Part shown: piece after piece, positions 27,201 through 39,200 of the stretch
How the letters are laid out: each line of letters begins with the position of its first letter
Numbering within the stretch: position 1 is the first letter of the stretch
NCBI GenBank assembly: GCA_032718565.1
Contig: JAVGVS010000185.1
Location: 248,001 to 312,000, forward strand
DNA: 64,000 bases
DNA from: Distichodus sexfasciatus
Lineage: Eukaryota > Chordata > Actinopteri > Characiformes > Distichodontidae
Reading direction: 5' to 3'
Notes under the pieces: model-generated
The model's input: only the letters and a program-made list of their open reading frames with translations
Told to the model about the DNA's origin: nothing
Database searches by the model: none
Position numbers and translations under genes: made by a program

Positions 27201-30200
27201 AATAAAAAATCCTTTAGGTGATTACATTTAAAGTTTCTTGACCAACAGTTGTTCTATCCATGCTGGGTACAGTTGAGAATTTGACGAAGGTGTAAGACTT
27301 GAGAAAGAGTCCTTGATGTTATATCAATAAACAGTTTATGAAGATGTTTTCCACATTTGTACCAAGTGAGCTTTTAAGGCAATGAATAACATTAATGTGA
27401 TCATGCTTTGGATATTGACATTGGTGTTATTCATTGCCTTAAATCCTCAAATGTATATCTAAAACGATCAAAGATTTACATGATTTAAGGTAGGTGGAAA
27501 ATCTTCATGTTTGTAATAATGAAAAAGAATATTCTTTAAGAAGAAATGTAGATGAAGGAGTCCTAGCAAAAGCAAAGTGACAGAAGAAAGATCCTTAAAG
27601 ATTGGTGGTTTTTAAAGAGTATGGACCTTAAGTGTAGTCTGTATGATGGCGCTTAAAAATCTCTGCAGTCTGCAGTTCAGCTGAAGTCCAGTTGCAGTAA
27701 GCTTCCAATATTGGCCTCCAGTTTTTTGCCTCTTCTTGGTTCTCTTCTTGGTTAATCAGATGTGATTGGCTGGAATTTCATGACATCCGAAAAAAACTGA
27801 AGCTGAAGGCTGAAGTTCTTGAAATGTGAATGATGACATGAATATTTGTGCACTTAGTTTTCTCTTCAGATCACACCATTGAGTATTTGCAGTTGAGTCG
27901 GTTCCAGTCGTTTGCAAAGATATGAAAAGTCCAAAGATTTCAGATCAACCGACAGCAAGAAGCAAGCAAACGTACATCACATCTGAACAATGACCCCAAA
28001 AAACATCAGACAACTAAACAACAAACTCAAAAAAACAAACAACTTCAGGTTGCCAAATTTGAACTTTCCCCTTCCACCAAATGTATGCTCAGAAATCCCA
28101 GTGTTGACCACATAGCCTCAATTCTACTGGGTTAAATTAAAATTTATTACAAGTTTGTTGGATTTTAAATACATTTATTGCTGAAAGAAGCTCATTTTCA
28201 AGTACCATCTCATGTGTCTATAGGTCCAGTACTTACAGTAGGTCAAGAAATTACTGTAGAAAATTAAGTAGCCGTCCTTAATTATAATCTAGTCAATAAT
28301 TCTCCAATTTAAACCATGTTGATATTGCAGGTTGTGCGCACAATTTTAATGAAACGTTTTGGCCATGCCAACGTCAGAAATCCGCAAGCTGCTTTGTTAG
28401 CAGTTGAAAGCCTGAAACTACAGCCCGCGCTGCGTGTTAGTGGCTACACACTCGTTAGTGGTTGGGAAGCCAGCCGAGGCTTTTCTCTTCTCTGACATAC
28501 TAACCTTTCAACTCAGATTTTGCTGAGATCTGTCCAACTTGGTTTAATAAATAATACTGGTACGCCCCGACATCTGAACTTTCAAAAGAATGTATGTCCA
28601 GATGTTCTATTGCATCTTGAAATAGAAGCGGGTGCTTTTTACACAGAGTCACTGGCAATCTGTCATTAAACCAGTTAACTCCAAATGGGGCAGTACCAAA
28701 AACCTCACACTGAAATACTGAACTTGATCCATTGTCTACATCCAATTCTTTTCTGATGGGGGGTGGCTCTGAGAATGAAAGAAACATTTCATCATAATCT
28801 CACAGATATTTACTTATTAGCCACTTTTACCGCCTGCTTAGTCCAGCCCTCACAACCAACAAAAACAAGACAAAAACTCTAACGTGATAAGACGTCCTTC
28901 AAAAGACTGAATGACAGTCACGAGAGCGTGACCCTTTAAAGCATGGTATCATCTCTCAATAAATAGTGGTGAAACACAGTGAACATCAAAAAGAAGACTA
29001 TCAAAGAGAGAGTACTCGAAGACGTGAACAAAAAACCGCCATACGGCCAAAACGTTCAACAAACAAGACGTATATACCTTCTAACATTTACCATGACACA
29101 AAGACACAGTACACAAAAACGTGTATAAAATAAATATGGCAAGTACTTACCTTACAACATAGAGAAAAAAAAAAGTACAACTAGCTATCTTTTTTTGTAA
29201 AAATATGTAACAAAAATTTTCTAGCTGAAGTTGGAATATCATGTAAAAACTATATTCAAATGTGAATTCTTCAACAAAAAATATGCTGTGAGCTGAAGTT
29301 TTATTCGTATTGTGCGATGCTCTATAAATGGTATGTGGCACCTTGCGACTATCATTTGGACAGAATAAACACTGTCCAAAAAGGTCAGCAAGCAAATGCT
29401 GAGGAACACTGTCTGAAAGAAACTTCAAAGTGGAAATCCTGTCAAACAACAATTTCCACATTGAAAAGTTTTTGCTTTTCACTTGGTTTCAAAAACATAT
29501 TAACAAGTAAGATTAAGTTAAGTAAAAAATAAAAACTTAAAGCTGATTTTAATACAGCGTACAATAAGTGTGAGGAGACAATAAGGTTTTTTTTTTTAAT
29601 TTACAGTAAAATATTAAAAAGTATTTTAAAAAATGGTGTAAAGAAGTCTTGAATCTAGGTATTTAAAAGAAGAAAAGTCCAAAATGTCTGTATTATAAGA
29701 GTTTACTGTATAAAGGTTACACATTCTGGGGCATGTAAACAGTTCAACAAAGACATCACACTGTTACTCGCCTAATAAATGGTTTGCAGTCCAAAGTTTG
29801 CAGCGCACCTTACGCCTAATGAATCATCCAAAAATGTAGCCAATACATATTTCCTGTCACTAATCCTCACAATTCCCTTTCAGCAGCATTGAACAAATAT
29901 CTTTCATTTCTTTGAAAGCGAAGCTTTAATGAATAAAATGCACTCACCGGTGGCGTTCAAGGTGGCAGAGCAGCTATCGCTACCATGCTTGTTGGAAGCA
30001 CGGCAGGAGTATTCTCCGCTGTCTACTTTGCTCAACTTCAGGAGCTCCAGAGAAGATGTGGTGTAGTGGCTGATAATCCTGTACTTTTCACTCTGTCTGA
30101 TCTCAGAGTCCGACTTGAACCACTTGAAAGTCACGCCGGGCGCATCTTCAATCTCACATTCGAACTTTGCCGGACCGCCAACGTTGGTTTCAATGTCGTG

Positions 30201-33200
30201 GATTTTCTTCTTGAAAACTGGTGGTACTGAATAGTAAGAGACATAATCTAGTTAATATCCAAAAATTTTATAAGTAGTTATACTGTGGGCAGTTGAGTCA
30301 AGTTCGGATAGGGTGAAAGCAGTAGTAGTAGTCCTCAGGTGACTGAAAAATAAATGATGTGCGTTAGAAAAGTGTTTTCGTGAACGGATGATGACAAATG
30401 ATGTGTAAATGCATGCTTTAGGAACTGAGTAGGGAAGTGAAAGAGCAATGGTAACAGTTTTTCATGTTGAAAGGATGACAGAACGTGAGAAGTTCCACAT
30501 GATCAAAAATGGAGGGAAAAAATGCATAATAAGAGATGAAGTGATATACTGATGACAAGGGTGTCTACTGATCAATTAGTAATGACCTAAAATGAAAATT
30601 GTTAAGGATTAGAGGCGACATCTAATGACCAAAAATCCTGATAATCCAACCTCTTGGTACAACTGTGAGCCTCGATGAGGTCGTTGCTTTTCCAGCTTCA
30701 CTCACAGCTTCGCAAGTGTATTCCCCTTCGTGTTTTTCCTTCGAAACTTTCTTGATTACTAATGTGTACGTGTCGTGGTCTTTGGAACATTTGAACTCTT
30801 TGCCAGACTTTACAACTTGGCCTTTGAAAAACCAGCTAACATTGTTCGCATTTCTTATTTTAACAGTAAAAGTGACTGAAGAATTCTCCACAGCAATTGT
30901 ATCTTCTAACAAAGTCTGAAAAGAAAGCTCCTGAGGCTGTGTCATGCTTGTTATTGCTACAGCTTCTTTATAAAACTCCTTGCTGCTCTCCTTTTGTATA
31001 AAAACAGAAGACTCTACAACTGGAACTGGTGCTGTGGGGATGTTAGCAAAGATATCTTCAGCACCAGTGTCTTTCTCATAACCTGAAACAGACTGAGTTT
31101 CTTCTTTTCCGACCTGAATTGATTTCTGCACGTCTACTTCTGTTTCTACAGACAGATGAGACATCCCTTTCCGTGACTCTCTCAAAACAATTTGCTCCTC
31201 TTCTGTTATGTACTGGAAAGAATCTCTAGCTTCAGTTTTCAAAGTGGCAGACTGACCTCTTGGCGGCTTAAAAACATCCACATTCTCTGTCAACTGCACA
31301 GACTTTACCACTGGTGAAAGCATCTCTTTTGAGATAGCTGTGCTAAGCTGTACCCTCTGAGTTCTGAGAGCTTCCATAGTGACGGGCTGTTCAGACGTAA
31401 AAGATTCTTGAAACACCATGGAGTTTAAGGCTGCCTGAAGCTCATTCCTGAGATCGGCTGTCTGAGGATATTCACCCTCAAAAGCGATTGAAATCTCCAC
31501 TGGGATGGAAGTTGTTGCAATAAGGCATGAATACACAGTGTGATTCGGTTCCTTATGCACTTTCACCTCTTTAACCTCCACAGATCCTAAGCTAGCTACC
31601 ACATCTGCAAGGATTAATGGATGATGACAAGCCACCGCAGAATGCAACACATTTCTAAGTTGAGGTTTGATGTCTGAGCTGCAAAGTTTAGGGACGTGAA
31701 TCTCAAATCTAAGTTCCTTTGGAAGGGTTTGACTTTCCTGAGATTCCGTCAGTACCAGAGGTGCCTTGGTCTGGGTTACGACGCTAGCTTTGGCTGCCTC
31801 TGGACTGATAATGTCCTGAGCTACTTCATCTTTTAGAATTTGCCTCTCTTCTATGGACACTGAGTGCCTCACGGACTGGCCCTCTTGAATTTGAACTGAA
31901 AACTCCTGCTGTGTAGCCTCAAGAGGAACACAACTTTCTAAGGAAATGGCTTTCTCCTCAATGTTCAAGGACTGTACAGGTGGTTTGGGCCCCGTTTCCA
32001 AATTTCCAATAAAACTCTCTATTTTGTTTAGGATCTCCGTGTGGCCTTCATCTATAGCCTGGCCTTCTGACACTGACATGGCATGCAGAATATTCCAGCG
32101 ATCCTCCTTTTGCACAAGCGCCCTCTGCTCTCTTACTTCATCTACAAACACACTTTCCTTGGTGTGCTCCAAAGGCTGTGAAACAACATGAAGATTTTTC
32201 AAAGGTTTGGGCTCTTCTCTCTGATGAGGTCTGACACCTTCTAAAGAAACCTCAAGATTTTTGGACAACTCTGCTGTCAACTCTATATTCTCCTTCATGG
32301 TAAGTGCTTGCCTTCGAACTTTTTCCTGTCTCTGCGCTGCTGTATGCTGGTCTGGCTCTTCAAATGAGAGTAGCCCTTCTTTAGATAAAGTAGGCTCTGA
32401 ATGTATAGACTGAAGATACAATTTGGGAGGAGTCTCTTCTCCTGGTTTTAAGGATACTGGTGTTTCTTCGGAAGAGAAGTGCGATAAGTGCTCACAGTGA
32501 AGTGCTCTCTGCTCGTCAACAGATGTTGTGTGTAAAAGAACTGGACTCACGCGAGAATCAGCACTCTCTATCTCTGGTTTCTCACTGCTGAATGTACCTT
32601 CTGATAAAAGAGCATCTTGGTCACTGATTAACTGCAAATGAAGCACCTGATCCTCTTCTCTCTGCGAATGTACAGAAACTACACTCTCTAGACCAGCTAT
32701 TGCTTGAGTTCTGTTGGCGTCATGCTTATGTTTTTCTTCCACAGTGAAGGCCGATTGTAAGATTTGGGATTTGGATACCTGTGCAACCTCCTCCACTGGT
32801 TTATGCATTTCAAAAGTGCTTTCTTTAGAAAGAAAGTGTTTCATTTCACTAAGAGACGCCAGTAACTGTTTGGAACGCTCGTTTCTCACTAAACATTCAG
32901 CTGGCTCTATCACATCTGACTGAGTTGAAGCATGAGCCTCGGTAAGCTGCAGGTTTTCTGAAGAAATGGCGGAATATAGTAACTTAACCCCTTCAGTTAC
33001 TAGGAAGCTTTTCTCTTTCTCGGGTAATGGAATATATTTGCTTTCTTCACTGAGAATTGCCAGATTTGTCTCAACCTGCTGCTCATGGAGAAGATGTTTT
33101 TGTTCGGTAACACCACATACAGTTTCACTTTCTATGCTCAATACAGGCTTGGCTTCAGTCGTCATGAGGGGTATTGCACTTTCTGAAATGGCAGTCATCA

Positions 33201-36200
33201 TTTTCAAGGGCTGAACCTCACTTGGCTCAAGTTCCAAGATTTCAGGACTTTTAATATTCTCAAGATGCTGTGCTTTGAGGCTTTGGATCTCTTGAACAGC
33301 AGATGTTAGTGAAGCCATATGAAGCTGCTTCTGAGAGGTCGCCGTCTCTAACTGAGACTGGGTAGGAGCAAAGGTTACTGGCTCTTGAATGCCACGAATC
33401 TGCTGGACTGCAGCATGTTGAGTTACCTTCTCTGTGTGAATAGATGCAGTTGAAACATCTATTTTATGTAGAGTATCGACTTTTTCACTTACTTCAAACT
33501 GCATTACTTGAGTGTCACTCTTATATATCTGCTTTGCTTCCTGCACAAAGACTTTGGTCCCAACAGGAAGACCAACGCTATCAAGACGTGACTGTGTGGA
33601 TATTCTGGGCTTTGAAACAATGCGTTCTTGCCATTGAGAAGATGAGACGGTATCAAGGAAAACGATTAGCTCCGCACTGCAAGATGCCTCTCCAACGAGA
33701 TTGGATGCCCTACAAGAGTAGCTGCCACCATCGCTTCTCTGAACATCCATTATCTTTATGAAGCCAGACCCGTCCACATTATTGGCTGTAATATGACATT
33801 TACTGGGTTGAATATGGTAGCTACCTCTAAACCAGCGAATATCAGGGAGTGGTACTCCTGCAACTTTGTATTCGAAGACGGCCTGATCTCCAACTCTGCA
33901 CTGTACAGATTCAATGACTTTGATAAAATATGGAGGCTGTTTGAGGGCCTGCTCTTCTTTTGCATCTTTCGTTTTTACATGAAGGTATGAGGTACATGTT
34001 GATTTGCCAAACCTGTTATGTGCAGTGCAGGAATACTCGCCCTCAAGCTCCTTTGTAACTTTGTTTATAACTAAAGTATATTCTTCCTCTTCTTGGACAA
34101 ATTCGTAAACCGATGAGGCAGTTATTTCTCGGCCATTGCAATACCAACGAACCACAGGTTTTGGAAGACCAGACACCGTTATAGTAAATTTAGCTGTATT
34201 TCCAACAGTTACAATTGCTGGAGAGAGTTCAGTTATAAACACTGGCTTTTCTTTCTGTCGCACTATTGTTTCAGAGTATAATTTGGATTCTGGTGCAAGT
34301 TCAAATGTCTGACTTTTTTCTTTAATATGAAGGCTTGTTGTGTAAACGTCCTCTTCAGTAGACTCAGTCAAGCTAGAAAGAGCTGAGCACAAAAGGTATA
34401 GTTGTTTAAATGTTGCAGTATATGTGTGGAATATCAGGTTCATTTTATAAGTATTTTTGGGGATGTTGCATTTAATTGCATATATTAAGAGTATATATTT
34501 TATGACCAATATCATTTTGTGCACATACAAGTTATTTAGGATATACCAATCTTGTAATCTGGACTTAGTGCAGGTACAAAAATGCTGTTTTGTCATACAG
34601 AAATGTTCATGTTGCATAGCATAACACATATAAAAAAGTCCTGTATGACCATCTCATTAAATAATTAAAAAAATACATATAAATAATTACAATTATAATA
34701 ATCCACGGTAGTTTACCTGTGGCTTCTACGGTGTAGGATGGTTCCTCGGTGACCTTTGCCACTGTAAAATAAAATTAAACAATGTAAGAAGCCAGAAAAG
34801 CACATTTCTTTGTTTTCTCTATAAACTCAATACACACAAAACGAAATCCATTTTCCATTGACAGTGTAAGAAAATGGACCACATCTCCCTTTAAGAACAG
34901 CCTTTAAGATGGATGTCTAACACAGACAGAATCTGACGACTGACGACTGCAAATTCTTGAGAGATGTCGTATTCTTTGACATATGTAAGGACCAAAGCAT
35001 GCAGTTGCCAACCTGTCTTCACTCTGAGTTGGGTGCTGCCCACATTGTCCCCTGCGGCACTGATCGTTTTGCAAGTGCACACGCCCCCCTGCCTGGCACC
35101 CGCATTCATTACATTTAAGCAGCACAAAGGCCCATCGTGTTTCAGAGAGTAGGATTTCGACTCTTCGATAATCAACTGGTCGTGAAGCCAAACCACGTAC
35201 GGTGAAGGGATTCCTTTGATTATGCAATAAAGAGATACATTTTCCTTTGGTTTGGTAAAGATTTGTGGGGGAAGTTTGAGGAGGAACTCTGGCTCAATCG
35301 CTTCAAGCGGTTCACGCTCCACCAAAGGTATAACATCGGGGTAGTAACGCTGGCATATCTGCCACTTTGACCTCAGCGCCGAGGCTTGTAAGGGTCCAAC
35401 GCTCTGTATGGACTCCGGCTTTTCTTGGTCAGAGGCCTTTGCGCTTGACTCGGTTTCAATTTTGGAAGATTTATGAACGGAATCTGAAGGGATGGGGGTT
35501 TCGGCTTGGGTGATCGCTTCCTTGGCTGAGTGAGAATAAAGTTAGGGACATTTATTAGGGATTACTCAGCAGTATGAGGGTATTTTAGCATTGACCATAG
35601 AGTTAGTGAGATGACAGGATGGATGTTAGGCCAGGCTTTGTCAAGATGAAACTCTTAACAAGGATTAAAATCAATTACATGAGATATTACATTGTAAAGT
35701 ACAGTTTGTTACAGCAACATGAGAAATATTCAGGGTTGATATGAACAAAAAGCGTCATAAGCAGGATGAGGAGACACAGATGTCAAAGACATAAAAACCT
35801 GTAACCACCTTCTACGGTAAGACGTGCAGACGTTCGATTCTCGCCGCTCCTATTTTTAACGATACAGCAGTAGCTTCCCTGGTCCGCAAGTTGTACATTA
35901 AGTATGTTGAGAGATAAGACACCTCCAGAATGCACACATTGAACTCTCTCTGTGTTTGTAATCATCCTTCCGTTATGCTCCCATACAATTTCCGTAAGAG
36001 GCTGCCCATCAAAAGAGCAGTTGAACTGAGCCTGGTCACCCAGACTGACAATCACATCACTCATTTGAAGCATCAGAGCAGGACTTCTGGAACTTTCTTC
36101 CACTGACATCATTCCCTGCTGGATTTCCACATGTTTTACAGATGTCACCGATGTTTCCACTGACGACATCATTTCAAATGTACGAACAGTGGAAGAAGAA

Positions 36201-39200
36201 TGACTTTCAGCCAGGGTATGGGAAGTGACCCTCTCCGAAAGAGAAACTCCAGTGCTTGACACGCTTTGGCTAAATAACGTTTTCTCACCGAGATCTAAGC
36301 GATAAAAAATAAAACCAGAAAAATTATTTCAGGCTTAAAGTGAAGATATTGTTCAGTTGGTCTGCAGAGAGAGTTAGAGTAGTGCAAAAGTCTTGGTGGA
36401 GTTGGAGAAATGCAGTGTCGCAATCCATGAACAAAGAAAGATGATAAAGTGATGATTCTATTAAAGTTGTGGTGAATGTTCTTCATTAATTCATTTATTA
36501 AAGATTGTATGAAATATTTAGATGTTTGAAGAATAGTGTTTTGAAAGATACAGAAGATTCTGGTGATTTAATTAGATTGTCTATAGTAAAACTGTTATAA
36601 TGAACAATCTATTAGTTGTGATAAAGAAATATGGGTTTTCGTGCTAAATACATAACGATTGTATCTCTTCTTTATACAGACATGCATGATGGCAAGCCTA
36701 CAATATCGACAGGGTCTGAGTTAGCTTTAGTCAGTTTAGCCATTGAAAATATTTTGCACATGCTTGGAGTGTTTACATTCAGAGAATGAGCATTTGTACG
36801 CATGGACGTGGCATGGATTAATTGGCATTATGCTGTAATCTGATATTGAAAAAGCTGACCTTGAACTCTCAGAACCGCAGAGCAAGAGACCATCCCGGAG
36901 GAATTGCGGGCAACACAAGAGTACTCCCCTTCATCCTCAGCATAGGCTCGCACAATCTCAAGCTGGCAGCTGTCATCAAACTGAGACATTCGGAAGCTGT
37001 CTGACTGCTTTATCTCCTTATCTTTGCAGTACCACGTAATGGTTAAATCTACAAAGAGAAGCGAGAGTTTTATTTATTATTTGTTCTCATGGTCATTAAT
37101 ATAGAGTCCCGAAAGGGAACAAGTCAAGAATAAAGAAACGTGGTTCACATTATCACAAGAAAATATTATGTCTGCACGTGTTTACATGTGCTCATGAGAA
37201 AGTACCGCATACATACACAATGTTTACATGCTCAATAGATGTTTGTGTGCTCAAGTAATTTCTCATAAACACACAATCAGGGATTAAAGCCCAAAAATGC
37301 TGTGTGACTGACGTGTTGGTAGACTACAGTCCTAAAAAAATCTTATGTATTTTTATTATTAGTTTTAGATTTATGTAGTATAAAAGTGCTGAAACTGTAG
37401 CTACTAGAAATAGTAATAACAATGTGTGTTTTACTGACTTGGAGTACTATGGAGAAAATAAGGTTAGTGCCAGGCAGAAACACTTATTTATACATTTAGT
37501 GTGGATACAGAATTAATTATTTGATAACAAATAGTGCATTTTTCTAGATAATTTCTTCCTAATTCAGATTAATTGAAGAAATACTAAAGTCTTGGGTAAT
37601 TTTGAGCTGATTTGGACTCATTTTAGCCTATAAAATGAGCTGCTTTTGGCCTAGGAGACAACTACATTTCCCATAATCCCTGCACCGTGTCACAATAACA
37701 CAATGGACGTGTGTTATACTGAAAACATCAACAAACTGCTGTATTGTGAGTAGAACGCTGGTTGTTTTCATTAGTTATCAGTTAAAATATGTGCTTTGTC
37801 TGGAATGAAAGGTCAGATTTGACTGAACTGGAGCGTTCCACCTGAGATTCGTGAATGCTCAAACTAACTGCATGTGTTGAAACAGCTGATCGGCGAGCCT
37901 GCATAATCAACATTCTAATAAGAAGGCTATCCAAAATTTCTTACACCCTGCATTCTGATAACATCCCTTCGTAGAGTGAGTTTGTGAAGTGTACCCGCCC
38001 CCGCTGATTTGTTGTTCTCATTGGATCTGTGAGTTCGCTTGATGGAAATCCGTCACAGCAAGAGTCCAAATCAGTCGTAGCGACTGAGACCTTGCGCAAT
38101 ACTGCATCTCATGAGAAAATCTCACTTGTCCCTTTAGGCGCTCCGTACACAAGGCCTATACTTTACCAAATCAAATGTTGGAAGACTTACCCTCCCCAGC
38201 GACATGGCACAGGAACCTGGCAGACTCTCCCTCCTCAACCGTAACATCCTGTATGGATGATATGACCACTGGTGGAGACACTGGAGCTGCGGCTTCGGGA
38301 GAAACCACTTCTGGAACTGGGATGGAAACAATGGGTCATTGTGACATTCACCAATGTTTTCTTACTTGAGATTTATTCTGATGTATGCATACATGTTTGT
38401 ACAAACCTCAGGGCAGTTGGTAGCTTACCTTCCACATTGAGTACAGCTGAGCTGGTGGCCTGGCCGTAGTCGTTCTTGGCCTCACAGGTGTACTGAGCTG
38501 CATCCTCTGGGAAAACCTCAATCAGGAGCAGCACATGTTCACTCCCCTCTCTCTGGAACTTGCACTTGAACCCAGGGGACAGTGCTTGGGAGTTCTTAAA
38601 CCAGGAGACCTGGGGCTGAGGGATGCCAGTCACTTCCACAGAGAAGCGAGCGGGTTTGCCAGCCTCCACGGACAGAGGCTGCATGTGTCGGGTGATCTGA
38701 GGAGGCTCGGGGACTGAAGCACATTAAAAAAAATATGATTGGGACAAAAAGAAAAGAGCATGTGATATCTACTCAGAATTCATTAGAAGAATAGCAAGAA
38801 TTGGATTATTATATAAATGTATGTGTTTATATATAAGTGAGTGTATATATATAAGTGAGTGTATATATATATATGTATATATATATGTATATATATTAGA
38901 GGTGTGAACCTTCACTGGTGTCACGATTGGATTCAATTACGATTATTAATTCAACGATTCCATTCGACACGATATATCGATGTATCACAATGCATGCCAT
39001 CAATTTTACATTGCACACAGACTGGACAGCCATAGTTGCAACCGGATGTTCTTTTTAACTTGGATTTTTATGCTGTAGCCAGAAAATCGTCAAATGTCAT
39101 GATATAATCCAGGGTTTGCAGTTTGAGTGTGGAAGGGTGTATTTTTTAAATTACTTTTCAGATAGTTGCATCAAATTTATTATTCATAAAGATGCCCAAA

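Noticed and set aside
32714..33214. Plus-strand frames opposite the N2B exon
   Set aside because: Shadows of the 3.7-kb open N2B frame on the minus strand.
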